A stretch of DNA of 64,000 bases. Origin: Taeniopygia guttata (lineage: Eukaryota; Chordata; Aves; Passeriformes; Estrildidae). Every line of letters starts with the position of its first letter. The stretch's first letter is position 1. The stretch covers positions 749,001 to 813,000 of the forward strand of contig NC_133024.1 of assembly GCF_048771995.1 (NCBI RefSeq). The letters are read 5' to 3'. A model generated the notes under the pieces. That model worked only from the letters and a program-made list of their open reading frames with translations. It was not told the DNA's origin and made no database searches. Positions 20,048 through 31,325 of the stretch are shown one piece after another. The position numbers and the translations under genes are program-made.

Positions 20048-20560
20048 TCATGGCTAGACCATTGAGCCACATCCCAAGAGACCAGAAGAACCCTTTTTTT
20101 TGACTGCATTTCTGTACCTCCTCTGCACGTCACATAAGCTTGTTAAGTCCTGTTTTTTAAAGAGAGGTGGAATTGCTTTGGTAATTAAAAAAGCCAAACA
20201 AATCTCCCTTCCTCACTAGCAAAAAACACCATGTAAAACAAAGTACTGTCTCTACTTACACAGTGGAATTAATTCACTAAATGCTAATAACAAAAAAAGA
20301 TGTGTTTATTCCAGCTCATTCTTAAAATAACTCTATTTTCTTCTTCACTTTGTCTGCGCTGACTTTTATCCTGTGCCAGGCAGCAGCACCTCCCCCAGGG
20401 TATGTGCAGATCCATACTGAGGACCAGAGCTAGTAATAAACACATAGGTGCCAAAACTCTCTTTTTAGAACAGAAAAGGTTAAAGTTTTAACCTTAGTCA
20501 AGTAGTTAATGGTTCATGGCAAGAATATGATTGCATAATAACCATTTTATCGCATTGCAG

Positions 20561-20683
20561 ACAGCCTGCATTACAACATGCCTTCACCCCACTGGGACAG
20601 AATTTTGGTTGCAGTCACCTGTTGTGTAGTGACTGTGGCCCTTTGGGCACTGTCTATTTGGCAGCTCCTCAGGTTCAAAGCAG
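20561..20683 (+). pseudogene. ADGRG7: ADGRG7 first exon (signal anchor)
   Basis: ATG at 20578 opens MPSPHWDRILVAVTCCVV, continuing to SIWQLLRFKAG before a gtaaga donor at 20684 (phase 1). I recall human ADGRG7 starting MASCRAWNLRVLVAVVCG and continuing to GIWRIVIRIQRG, also ending in phase 1. Initiator, LVAV, the IW pair and the basic stretch align with almost no gaps. The frame is intact, so this exon by itself shows no decay. The bases before the ATG would be 5' UTR; the AG at 20559-20560 is not required. It could instead be the first exon of a functional gene whose other exons I missed. Confidence 0.72.
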
Positions 20684-22235
20684 GTAAGAAATTATTCTAC
20701 CCCATTTGAACTCTTTGGGCTCTTTTTCCTTTCCTTAAATATTTAAGCATGACTGCTGACAAACATTATAACATCCATGTTGCATGTCTCAGGAGGAAAT
20801 ATTTTGCTTCTTACAGAAATGTTTAAAGAAGTACCCCAAACTCTGTATGCTGCTGTAAAAAAGAATAGGATGACAAGAAATCTCTGGAGTGTTTTCACTG
20901 GAACATGTGTACACTGCTCATGACTCCTTTGATATAACTTTGAGAAATGTTAAATTTTCTCACCCTTCTGGTAGAAATTTGATTTATTTTTCAAAAGAGA
21001 AAAAGAAACCTCTAACTAGTCTAGTAAATTGTATTTTAAAAAGGAAATATTTACTTTGCAGATGCTTGTGTTTGCATGCATACAGCACCTGTTCATGTTT
21101 TCATTGCAACTTGCATGGCAGAAATATTTACCAAAAGCATATCAGAGATTTGCATTTTTTATATAGCTGAAAATCAGGTCAATGTACTGTCGTAAAACAT
21201 TTCTGTGTGCAAACTTGGAGCAGAAAGCTGGTCAGTGTTTCCTCTCAGCAAAATACTCACTATATTGAAGTGACCCAAAACTGTGCACGGACCTATATTT
21301 AAAATTCTTTGAAAGAATCAAGTAATCCTGGCTGCTCGTCCAGTAAAGAGACATGATTTAAGACCAAGAAGCCTGAAGAAAAGTTTATATGAGGATTCAT
21401 TAGGTTACATGTACTTCAATAGATTTATCAGGTGTTTGCAGGGATTGAACATACCAGAGCCCAAGAAAGGACGCAAAAGTAAACAGTGATTATTTAACAT
21501 CACTGTTAAGTGATTACTGTCAGGAATAATCCCCTTTGCTAATATCAGGATATGCTCAGAGCTCTGTTTGCCTTGATGGAGCCAAAGGCAGGTGAGATGG
21601 GAGCTCGGTGCAGCACAGGGATGTCTCTGCTTGTGCCTAGCACAGCTGCAGCAAACAGCTGCTGGGGAAGGCACTTCAACTGCAGCTGCTTCAGGGATGG
21701 AAATACCTCCACGCCCATCGGGTGCACTGCTTGCTGGATTAGTGGTAGAGTTTCTTCTTTATTCAGACTTCAATCACAAGTATTAGCGTCAACAGTTCCC
21801 ACAATTAAAACACCCGCAGCAGGTCATGGTGACCTGGTATTATGTAAAAATCGAATAGTTTTAGTTTAGAAATATATACAGCCAGCAATCAGTGGGATTC
21901 TTGACATGATTAATGTCTGCAAAACTTAAAGACAAAGAAGATGTTTTCTGAATCTTAAAATAAAAGCAGAAGAACCCCAGGATTTTAAGGCTGTGGTGAG
22001 TTACTGCATGTGTAGTAGGTAGGTGTGACTGCATGTCAGCTCAGGAATTTGCATTTATGAAAGACATACTTCCCTCTGAAACAAAAAAAAGCTCCATGAG
22101 ATGTTGAACAGAAGGCAAAGAAAAGTTACCAGGAAGCTCTGAAGAGAGGCACAGTTTTGCCTGGCATTAACAGGTCCTGCGAGCGTCAGGCTGCTACAGA
22201 GGAACTCTTTTGGGGAATTCAAAGGTAAGGCTGAT

Positions 22236-22297
22236 CCCTTTGCTGTCACCTGCCCTTTGCTGTCACCTCCCCTCTGCCATCACCTCCCCTTTGCTGC
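22236..22297 (+). repeat. 16-17 bp tandem repeat, about four copies
   Basis: Unit close to CCCCTTTGCTGTCACCT, with one diverged copy (CTCTGCCATCACCT). Short local duplication; no coding role seen. Confidence 0.8.
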
Positions 22298-22503
22298 ATG
22301 GGCTTCATGACAGCTCCGTCTGCACCTGCAGGGCTGAATGCTGAACTTTTTACCCCACATTTGCCTGCTTTTCTGCATCATTGCTTCCAAAGGAGTGTCA
22401 GCCCAGGCTTCCTTTGCACCTTTCTCTTCCCTGGCGCTCCCCTGCAGACCGTGCCCAGCCTTTGCCCAGTGGCTGCAGCAGCAGCCCCAGCCCTGCTTCC
22501 AGC

Positions 22504-22550
22504 CCTGCTCCCCCTGCTCCCCCTGCTCCCCCTGCTCCCCCTGCTCCCCT
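22504..22550 (+). repeat. 9-bp tandem repeat, C-rich, quadruplex-prone on the minus strand
   Basis: Five near-perfect copies of CCTGCTCCC. The minus strand reads runs of four or five G separated by AGCA loops, which fits the classic four-run quadruplex pattern. The plus-strand translation (CSPCSPCSP or PPAPPAPPAP) is a by-product of the period being a multiple of three. Confidence 0.9.
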
Positions 22551-25500
22551 TTTCTTTGGGACCCTGGTGCAGGTGACCCAGCAGTCCTGCCTGCCCTGGC
22601 TGCTGCGGTTGTGCTCTACCTTGGGGCTGTGCCGCAGGTTCCCCTGGCTCCTGGGGGCTCCTGGTGCAGAGCAGGGAGGTGGCTGAGCCCCCTGTGCCAC
22701 CCCGAGTGCCAGGCTGGGCACTGGAACAACAAGGGACACCCAGCTCCCACCGATCCAGGGCTGCGCACATCTGGGCCACACAAATCTCAATTGCTGAGGA
22801 GGTTTCCTTTCCTTTCCTTCCTCTAAGATTTCCGATGGAGAGATGATGTTTTTGAAAAGCTGATGGTTATGACAGACAATATCTTGCTACACTCAGATGC
22901 TATTCCACTATCATCAGAGATATTTGGCTGCAGTGGAGCTGAGACAGCCTGAAACACGACTGCTAAATAGCAATAACATGAACAAAAGCTGAGCAAAGAG
23001 TGCCAAGAACAGAATTACCCCTGCCACGTGGCACAGCCCTTATAGTTTGCAATAATCTTCCAGTTATATGAATCCCATTAAAGAGTAAGAAGTTAAGCAA
23101 TCTCTTCAGCTCAGTGAGAACATTAGAAAAAGACAATGACACGTGTTCCTGGCAGTGCTGTTTACTTTTGAATGTTCTGGCTTTACTCTGTTTGTCAGTG
23201 TCTCAAAACAGAGGCATTAAAATGTCAGATCAAATGGCAGGCCTCAAATCCAGTTTTCTGCATTATTTGAAACCCAGTGCATAGGTGTGCAATTTTCACT
23301 GTGACCCTTATTGGAAAGGATTCCAACTCCATCCTTCACTTAGGGACCTGGTGAGATGGACTGTGAGGAAACCTTGCTCTGTGGAGATCCCCCAGCTTTT
23401 GGATCCTTCTTTCTAAAACTGAGGTCCACCCATCCCTTTCCTGTTGCAATTTCTGCAGCAGAATACCCCTTTAGCCATTCAAGATTTGCCAGTTTCTTTT
23501 TAAAAAAACCTTAAGATTTTCAGAGCTTGCTCTGAAATATCATAATACACAGGAAATACCATAATATATTCAGAAATGTCTAAGATCTGCATTTTCTCTG
23601 CTATTGCTTAGACTGTGCCTTTTTGTTTCCTGAAGCTGCGGCAGCCAGTTCAATGATTATTTCAAAGAAAACCTACAATTTCTGCTCAAGGACAGAATAA
23701 AAATCATCACCTGTCCTGAAGTGGGTATAGAGGCTATGGCTGAGTTTGGGGCATGGGGTTTTCCTGTTTTATCCTATAATGCCTGTCTTAAATCATAGCA
23801 TCCTTATCTGATTCTTGGATGTGTGACTATCCCTGTCCTTATTATTGTTCCAGGCCCTTCAGCACTGGGACTCTGTGGCTTTGTTTTGCCATCTTGGTCC
23901 TGTGAATCCTTACACAAGTAATTTGGGTGTTTCAAGGACTCAACAGTTTGAGTTTTTGGTAGACTGGAGGGCCACATTCCTGCTCTTTCAGCATCTGCAC
24001 ACAATTGGTTTGGGAATGCAAATTCATGTTTGGAAGCTTTGACCTCACACTCATGTCGTTGTTTTTCTGGGCAAGTGGCTGAGTATATGGGTGAGATTAT
24101 GTGTCATATATGTACTTTTAGCAATACTATGTGTCTTTCTTTCCTTCATCAAATTAAATAGATACATTATGTTCCATACCCATTGATGAAGATACATATA
24201 TAGACATGTCTTGACTCTTTATTTGCACAGGCACTACAGAACCCATGGAACCTCTGCTTCTGTCTCAGCAGAGGCAGCTCTGGGGACGGAGCCTGATGTG
24301 CCCAGAGGTGTGGCTGGGATCTCTCTGTCACAGAGGTCAGTACAAGCCAGGCAGCATGGGCAGCTGGCACCATTTCTGAGAACACTTCCATGCTGGGAGA
24401 TCCCTGACCTTTCCTGCTGCTGAGATCTGATCAGCAGGGTCAGATCCACAAGCAATCCCATGACTCTTGCTTTGTGAGGCTGTATTTTTCACCCACCTCA
24501 AAGGAATAATACATCTGGGGAAGACATTACAGGTTTTGACAATCTGTGGCCTGTTTGTAGCCAATTTGGCCATTGTTTGAATTCCCCTGTTCTGTGATCA
24601 CAGTGACTTGAGAATCTGATTCAGGTCTCAGTGGCCAGAGTTCCTGTGTCTGGATTTGCCCTGTGTTTGAGGACAATGCCTGCCTTCAGCTCCTGCTGCC
24701 ACTGGCACTGCTCTTGGATGAGTCCAGTTTCCGACACCTGGGATAGCACTGTCCATTCCAGTCGCTGTGCCACAGCAGAGGGGCCTGGCATCTGCCCTGC
24801 CCTGTGCTGGGAGGCTGCCACCTCACTGAGCTGCAGGATCCCCAGAGCTGCTGAAGTCCCCAGCTCCCTTTTTCCCAGGCCAGCAGCCCACAGTGTGGGC
24901 AGTATGACACCAAATACACCATCAAGTGTCAGTTGGGCTTTTGCCAAATGATGTGACACACTTGGTCAGAAGGATGTCAAAATATCATCAGTGTACCCAG
25001 GAAAATATGCTTGGTGAGGATGGAAAGTTCAGGTCTTCCATGTTATTTCCCTCATGACAGGATGGGCAGCACATCCAACAGACAATGATAGATTGGATGA
25101 GTTCATGACTGATTGGAACACTTGGGTAAAATGTTTCAGAGAAGTTGGTTTAAATAAAATAATCATGGCTGGGATTTTGGCACTGGAAACAAAGCATTAT
25201 GATGATTCTGTAATTTCCTTTGTTCACTGCTCTAGTGTTCTGCATTTGATTTGTTGTGAATTGCCTTAAAGAATAGATTTTAATAGCTATAGTTGTTAAA
25301 ATACATGAGGTAAGACTGGACAGACATGATTAACTTGAAATCATAACAAACATTACTGAAATTACAAAGCCTCAATTTTACTCTGTTTTCCCAAGGAGAG
25401 TTTATACTGTCCATCTGCCTGTTGTTCCACTTTCTTGGCACCTTCTTTAACTTGCTGACCAGTTTCAACTAAATTTACCAGGTGGTTACACATCTTAAAG

Positions 25501-26399
25501 GTCTCAAAATCTTATGAGTTTTTCACATATCACTAGTTGGGTACAGAAGACCAACCCTATAAATATCTCAGAGAGGAAAAGGAAAGGAGACTTACGCCAT
25601 CAATGAGGAGGTTAAGGCTGCATGGCCAGTCAATCCAGTGTAGTCACTAAGATGTATAAATTACCCATGACATTTGTCTCCTCTCCACCACCTAACAAAA
25701 TGGGGATGTATATTTTATGTACAGAAAATATAAAGATGGATCTAAGAGGTGAGAGGGGCTGAGATGTGATGGAGCATGGAGAGTTCCATGGGATCACAGT
25801 GCTAAAGGTGATGAGGAGGCTCCAAGAAAGGGCAGTCAGGCACTGGGAGTATGGAGGAGGTGATCCAGTTTATTTTCAGGAAAAGAGAGCATGGCATACA
25901 GTGTAGACAACTTTTGTAACCCAATTACTTTTGTTCCAACAATGGTGAAAAAATTTCCACTTGCTCATAATTCATTGCTTTTCTACATTATGTCATGGTT
26001 ATTTTCTTTCACAAATCATGACAAAGGGCCTGGTTTTCTTTTTGTGGTTTGTTCTGTTTGGGTCTTTTTTGTTTGGTTTGGTTTTATTTTGTTTTGTTTT
26101 AATCTGGAGCGATCCTAATGGCATTAAAATATTTGGAATAATTTGAGATTGCATCAGTGGGAAAATTTTATCTCAGATGGACTCGCTTTTCTAAATCTGA
26201 AACCAAGGAGCATAAGCATATAAATCAGCCCAAACCACTTTCAAATCAAGGCCTGAATAACTAGACAAAAAATAAAAATAAAGCTTGTATGAATGCATGT
26301 GTGTTCATAGCAACTTACTCTTGGCTTTCGTCCCTCAGAGGGGCAGTAGGATCATCTCAAAGGTATTCAAAACCATGTGTCTAGAGAGGATTCATTCAA

Positions 26400-26665
26400 G
26401 ACAGCTGAGAGACCTGGCTGATGCCCCTGTGGGCTCCTGTCCCCTGTGGTGATGAAGAGGCCACAGGGAACTAGAAGAAGGTTCATATTATGCTCACTTT
26501 TAAGAAAGGGCAAGAAGGAGATTTGGGGGAGCCATAAACCATTCAGGCTTACCTCAGGTGCTAGCAGCATTTTGGAACATATCCTCTTGGAGTCTATTTC
26601 CATGCATATGAGAGACCAGAGAATCATCAGGAACAGAATGGATTTACATGTAGGACCAGTCTGAC
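26400..26665 (+). mobile_element. CR1 LINE fragment, reverse transcriptase region
   Basis: The phrases 'gggggagccataaaccattc', 'aggcttacctcaggtgctag', 'tggaacatatcctcttggag' and 'catatgagagaccagagaat' followed by 'catcaggaacagaatgga' match the avian CR1 reverse transcriptase segment that encodes LTS...VLE.I.LE.ISKHM..KKVIRNSQHGF. Plus strand, interrupted by stops; old. Confidence 0.75.
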
Positions 26666-26839
26666 TGTCTGCCATATGAAATAACTGTGTGTAGACAACA
26701 GCAGAGTAACAAGGTGTAATACACTGTGATTTATAGATGCCCTGGACACCTCAGTGCTCTGTGCTCTTTGGTAGGTGAAGACACATGTGCTGGGTGAATG
26801 AACAACTTTTGGGGCTGAAAATTAGCTCAACAGGCAAGC

Positions 26840-27735
26840 TCAAAGGGCAGCAGTCAGTGGCTTGGTCAGGATGCTGAAAAAGCAGAGCCGCTGGTCAATA
26901 CGAGGGCAGAGCTGTCAGTGTCTCCATCCAGAGCTGTTCAGTGTCTGCATCCGTGACACAGCAGTGCTGTCAGCAATGCCCACAGTGCTGCAGCTGGGCT
27001 GGGCAGAGGCACTGCTGGCAGGCAAGGCAGAGCTCTGGGGCAGGAGAACTTGAGAAACTGAAGATCATTCCAGCAGAAACCCCGCGGTGCCCAGCAGGGT
27101 AAGTGCCCCTCTCCGTGCCAGGGACATGGGTACGGAGCAGGAGCTGCTGGCTGAGGAGCCTGCTGGAAACCCTGGGAGTGACACTGGATGCCAAGTGCAA
27201 CACGAGTCAACAGCGTGTGGTTCTCTGCAAACAAGGTGAAGAGCAGCTGTGTTATGTGGAGGGAGACAGATTGATGGACTCTTTTAGCCTGCCCTTCCTG
27301 GTCCTGGTGAGGCACCACTGGGAAATACAAGCTTAGTTTTGCCACCTGCAAGCCAGATTAAACAGACTTAGAGAAGGAGAGGGTTCAGCAGGATGCAGTG
27401 AGGAGCTTTGGGCATGGGACAGGAAGCATGGGAAAGAGCTGAACTTGTTCACTGTGCTGGAGAGGAGGCTGAGGGCAGGGCTAAGAGCAGCCTTCAGCTG
27501 AGAGGGAGTTGCAGAGATCATCAAACCCAAACCCTCTCAGTAACACCAGAGGGTAAAGCAAGACACAGCAGTCATAAACTGCAGTTTGAGGTGCTGAGAT
27601 CGAGCATGAAGAGAAGTGCTTGGATTTAGAAAGTATCACGTCACTGCAGCACATCTCCTAGTGAGGTTGTGGAGCCTCTGCTTGGCCCAGATGCCCTCCA
27701 GAGGTTCCTTCCACCAGATTTTTGGGACACCGTGT
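26840..27735 (+). mobile_element. Degraded CR1 LINE sequence, ORF2 3' part
   Basis: A mosaic of diverged CR1 phrases: 'ctcaaagggcagcagtcagt' near the start, 'ggagtgacactggatgccaa' near 27175, 'gtgctggagaggaggctgag' near 27455, and 'tgaggttgtggagcctctgc' near 27662. The order agrees with CR1 ORF2 to 3' UTR on the plus strand, probably a continuation of the fragment at 26400. High divergence suggests great age. Exact limits are uncertain. Confidence 0.6.
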
Positions 27736-28692
27736 CCTGCTAACCCCCTTCTGGCAAGCAAGGCTCGGGTGTGTGCTGTAAGGCATCTTTATTTGTTTGT
27801 AGTAATTTGTGTAGAAGGAAAGTGTCATTGTATAATGGGAAACTGAGACCTGTAGAAAACAAGATGGACAGAAAGTTAAGTAGCTTGACATGAAAGCCAG
27901 AACACAGACAACACTCCAGGTTTCCTTAGCCCCCTCTGGATCCTGACCATCAATATGCTTTGAGTCAGTCTTGCTAGTGGGACATAGCTGAAATGTGGTC
28001 TGAATTAGCAAAAGTTAGCAAACACAGGATGTTGCAAGTCTTAAGATGGAGCAAAATTTTTCTGCCTGTGTGCTGCAATATTTTTTCCAAGTGTTTGCAG
28101 CTTTGTGAGGTAAATTTGTGTTAAGTTATAGCAATAAAGTAGATGAGAATGTAGTAGGTTACTGTTTTGGGTCAGGCCAGGGTTTCCTGGGCTCACCACG
28201 CTGCCTTTAGATGTAGCCAGTGCCAGCTGTGGGGTCTGGTGTGCTCAGCCTGTCCCAGTCTGGCAGACAGAGGGGCAGAAACCTCCTGTGCCAAAAGCCA
28301 AATCCAACCCAGCATTGTTTAGAGTCACCAAAGGACTGTTCCCCATTCAATGTTCAAAGTGTGTTTTTTTGCCCCCTGCTGTATTCTGTGGCATTAGGTT
28401 ACCAAGTCCGATTTCTGCCCAGGTATTAAATACCAAAGATGAGGCCTTATAATATCTTACAAATTTTCTAGGACTAAAAGAGTTAAAATAGAAGAGATGG
28501 CAAAAAGTATGGGCTTTTAAGACTTCACCCACTTCAAAAATATCATTCGTGGCAGCTTAGAAGCTTGGGCTTAAGTAAGATTTACCTAACTACTTTTATT
28601 TCATTTAGGGCAAAAGATTCAATAAGCTTCTATTGATCCTTATGCTAAAAATATTTCATCTAGAAATATGTTATTTTTTTCTTTCTGTGCAG

Positions 28693-28775
28693 TTAATTTC
28701 AGTGACTACTGTATCGAGACAGTGAACATTTTTGAAAGCAATATAAAAAACTTACTTTTGAACAGATTATAGCGG
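28693..28775 (+). pseudogene. ADGRG7: ADGRG7 small exon with in-frame stop
   Basis: A strong pyrimidine tract and acceptor ('ttttttctttctgtgcag') ends at 28692. The frame reads VNFSDYCIETVNIFESNIKN, then LLLNRL and TAG at 28770-28772, with a gtaaat donor at 28776. Human ADGRG7 reads VTIGNCNENLETLEKQVKD at the equivalent point. The Cys, Glu, second Glu and Lys line up without gaps from the Cys onward. The stop three codons before the donor would end the protein before the GAIN domain. An alternative donor that avoids the stop is possible. Confidence 0.5.
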
Positions 28776-29079
28776 GTAAATATGGCCACTCCAAAAAGCA
28801 ATGTGCACCTGATACTGTGATATGTGTTTCTTTCCTTTTGCTCCCACTTGCCAAAAGTAAATGTACCAAATCACTGGGGATGTGAAAGGGATGAGGAAAA
28901 GACTGGCACAAGGGTGATACTGACACCAACATGTTCAGAAGGATTAAGAGTGAAGCCCTTCCATTCTGTCAACATTTCTGTCCCTCAAGAATCCGAATTC
29001 AAACTCTCTTGTATGAATGTCATATATAAAATCCATAACCCCCTAAGTCTAGCTGTAAGGCTTAGCCCCTCTGTATCTG

Positions 29080-29180
29080 CAAAACGTGGAGAGCTCAGCA
29101 TGACTAAGAACATTACAGGGACTGCTTCCCTTCTGCTGCTCCTGTGTTTCATTTCCTTATCACTAGTCCCAGTTGGAAAA
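29080..29180 (+). pseudogene. ADGRG7: ADGRG7 GAIN-domain fragment (tentative)
   Basis: The frame reads ELSMTKNITGTASLLLLL followed by CFISLSLVPVGKKEKKE. Human ADGRG7 reads KLTAENITSATRVVGQ followed by IFNTSRNASPEAKKVA. NIT, one Ser, the Pro and the KK pair align without gaps and the LL pair replaces VV. After the lysines the match ends in a C-rich run and does not resume. It sits inside an open frame of 164 codons (28824-29318), which I take to be chance extension. Acceptor and donor were not found. Confidence 0.4.
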
Positions 29181-29372
29181 AAAGAAAAAAAGGAAACCCC
29201 CCCACCAGATATAGTCCCGTTAAATAAGAGAAGCCCTTTCCTCATGCATTTTTGCTTGACTAGTGTACCTTCAACCCAGTGCTTCACCTGCTGGGATCCT
29301 TTCCTGAAAAACTCTTGAGCTCGATATTACATTTTTCCGGTACATAACCTTCACTGAACGGTTCAAAGCAAT

Positions 29373-29423
29373 ATATTATTACTTATATTATACTACTACT
29401 AATATAATACATATTATTACTTA
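29373..29423 (+). repeat. AT-rich direct and inverted repeat
   Basis: The 13-mer ATATTATTACTTA occurs at 29373-29385 and again at 29411-29423. Between them is a smaller inverted repeat, TATATTA against TAATATA. Probably replication slippage in AT-rich DNA. Confidence 0.75.
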
Positions 29424-30345
29424 TTTTATAAGTAGCTATTTCTAGTGCAGGTAAGGTGTGACACATGGTTTTTGTGCTGCCATCAGTAGTGTGTGGGTTT
29501 CTGGGCAGCTGTGATGTCGGGCTGCCATCTAGTGAGCTGAGGGCCACTTGGGGTTCTGGGGAAAGGAGCAGGAGCTGTTTATGACAGTGATCCAGAGCCC
29601 AGGTTTAAAAGGATTTGATTACTTTTAAATAGAACTACTTATTTTGAATCCAAGGTCGTGCTAGAAGTCAGAAGCAAGAACAGTGAACACACCCTGGATA
29701 AAATCACATATCTGTGGTCACTAACTTCAGCATGCCAGCATTTCAGAGTTCATTTTTACTGTCTTCACAGAACAGCATTTCCATAGTAGTACTATTTACT
29801 TGTTTCTGTATTTCCCTTTATGTTATGCATGTCCCTTTTGCATAAAGTATCTAGATTCTAAATAAGATTCCCATCTGTTTATGCAAATGCAACTGCAATT
29901 TCTGTTTCACTGAATGCATTTACATTTACTTGCTGCTTTATTGTCACTCCACAAACGTAGATTGGTTTCAATTTATAATTATTTGTAATATCTTACCTTA
30001 GACCAAGAAGTCAAAATTCAGAATGCTCACCAGTATGGGAAGTTAAAAGCTGCTTTGTAAAGTCTGTGTCACCTTGCATTTTATTATTAATAATTTAATC
30101 TGCTATTTTGATGAATATTTGCTTGGTATTGATAAATCTCTTTTTGGTGTTTTTCACAAGATTCTCTTGTTTTGGGGTCTAGAATAATTCTGTGGGACCT
30201 AAAAATTCTGGCGGTAGCTAGCAATAATCATAACTTTACTAAAACATTATTGTTCCTATGTGCAACCAGAAACAGAAACTTTAAAAAGAAATTTATCTCT
30301 TCTCATCTCATCTAACTGATACAATTGGTTTTCTGGGCATTTCAG

Positions 30346-30433
30346 ATAAAATATAAATATGCAAAGCCTTTGGATTATATTTCTTATATTGGTTTGGATT
30401 GTCCATGGCTGGTCTGGTTGTTTCAAACACTAG
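30346..30433 (+). pseudogene. ADGRG7: ADGRG7 first transmembrane exon, frameshifted
   Basis: Acceptor 'gggcatttcag' ends at 30345 and donor gtaaga begins at 30434. The first frame reads IKYKYAKPLDYISYIGL, against the human KDYQYPKSLDILSNVGC; Y, Y, K, L, D, S and G are shared. From about 30397 the match moves to another frame, LSMAGLVVSNTR, against human LSVTGLALTVIF. A single missing base at 'ggtttgga|ttgtcc' explains both halves. In the unshifted frame the helix is broken into DCPWLVWLFQ. This is the strongest sign that the receptor is dead, provided the assembly base is correct. Confidence 0.65.
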
Positions 30434-31180
30434 GTAAGAGGGAAGGCATTAAACTGCAAGTATTTTACACTAAGTTACAATATTTTGTTCTGAATGTAGT
30501 TTGAGGAAAACAATTAAAATCAGCCAGTTTGGAACATAGTGCAATATTATTGACTAGCAAATACTATTTTCAAAAGTAGCTAAATCACACCACATGGCTT
30601 GGGACTCGCTGACACCTCTGTTACTGCCCTGGCCAGGCAGTGACAACACCAGCCCAGAGTACCCAGGTCTGGGATGCACATCGAGCTTCTCAGTTCACTC
30701 CCTCAGTACTAGGCTTTATAAATAAATGTGTCACAGTGCTCCACCACCAGTGGAACCTCCCCACACCCTGCTATTACAATGTGTAAACAGTTCTCTCTTT
30801 TCCTAGGCAGTAAGGCAGGAGCTGGCTTGTGCTACTGTTTGTTTTTTTTTTTGGTTTTTTGTGTGTGAATGACTTAATACAAACACAATTGCAGCAAATT
30901 TTCTTGATGGACGTGCCTGTGATTAATGGTGTCCTATGAATTCCCCCTGAACAATGAGTGAAGTCATGCCAGCAGAGCTGAAGTTATAATAGATTAATGC
31001 CTGTTTCTCATCCTGCCTGCACTAATGCAGATTTGGAGCAATTTCATCAAGGTTCATGTTTTTAAGACTGTAGGAACTTCCAGCCTCTGCTTTTTAAATG
31101 CATTTATTTTAAGATAATGTTTTATATATATATACATGCATAAAAATACATGTTTATATGTATGCATGCATATACTATAT

Positions 31181-31325
31181 ATAATACCAAGGGAGGTGTT
31201 TAAGGAAAGACAGGACATGGCAGTCAGTGCCAGGGTCTGGTTGACATGGTGGTGTTTGGTCATAGGTTTGACTCAATGATCTTGGAAGCCTTTTCCAACC
31301 TAACTGGTTCTGTGGTTCTGTGATT
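31181..31325 (+). mobile_element. CR1-like LINE fragment, 3' end
   Basis: Contains 'ggaggtgtttaaggaaagac', 'ggcagtcagtgccagggtct', 'tgactcaatgatcttggaag' and 'ccaacctaactggttctgtg', ending in the usual TTCTGTGATTC. Same subfamily as the copy at 1085. It begins directly after an alternating TA-rich tract (31115-31180). Confidence 0.85.

Larger units (their letters stand above)
17596..20560. other. Intergenic DNA between TMEM45A and the ADGRG7 remnant
   Basis: AT-rich, with no exon or nameable transposon seen. It contains a perfect 13-bp-arm inverted repeat (17769-17797) and a short 15-bp tandem repeat (19995-20047). Confidence 0.5.
20684..28692. other. Interval between ADGRG7 remnant exons
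   Basis: About 8 kb that should have carried the EGF-like and SEA-region exons of ADGRG7. No exon was recognised. It contains a G-quadruplex-prone repeat (22504-22550), a GC-rich block with frames open on both strands (22300-22830 and 24600-24960), and degraded CR1 copies at 26400-27730. Confidence 0.5.
20561..30433 (+). pseudogene. ADGRG7: ADGRG7 (GPR128) remnant, apparently decayed
   Basis: Four blocks in collinear order resemble ADGRG7, an adhesion G-protein-coupled receptor normally lying between TMEM45A and TFG. They are the signal-anchor exon (20561-20683), a small exon with a Cys-x-Glu...Lys pattern (28693-28775), a GAIN-like NIT...P..KK block (about 29080-29180), and the first transmembrane exon (30346-30433). 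The second block ends with an in-frame TAG at 28770, and the TM1 block needs a one-base shift to keep its match. I could not find the EGF-like exon, most of the GAIN domain, the GPS, or TM2-TM7 before TFG. The synteny and the gapless matches support identity; loss of function is inferred. Missing exons could be too diverged for me to see. Confidence 0.65.

Noticed and set aside
22298-22826. Frames of 92-162 codons on both strands rich in CSP/PAP repeats
   Set aside because: They come from the 9-bp repeat and surrounding GC-rich DNA; no splice context or recognised domain.
28824-28960. Possible GPS motif (HWGCERDEEKTG) at the left of the 164-codon frame
   Set aside because: The spacing of cysteines recalls the GPS of adhesion GPCRs, but the block lies before the GAIN-like piece, in the wrong order, and the diagnostic C-x-C-N-H segment is absent.
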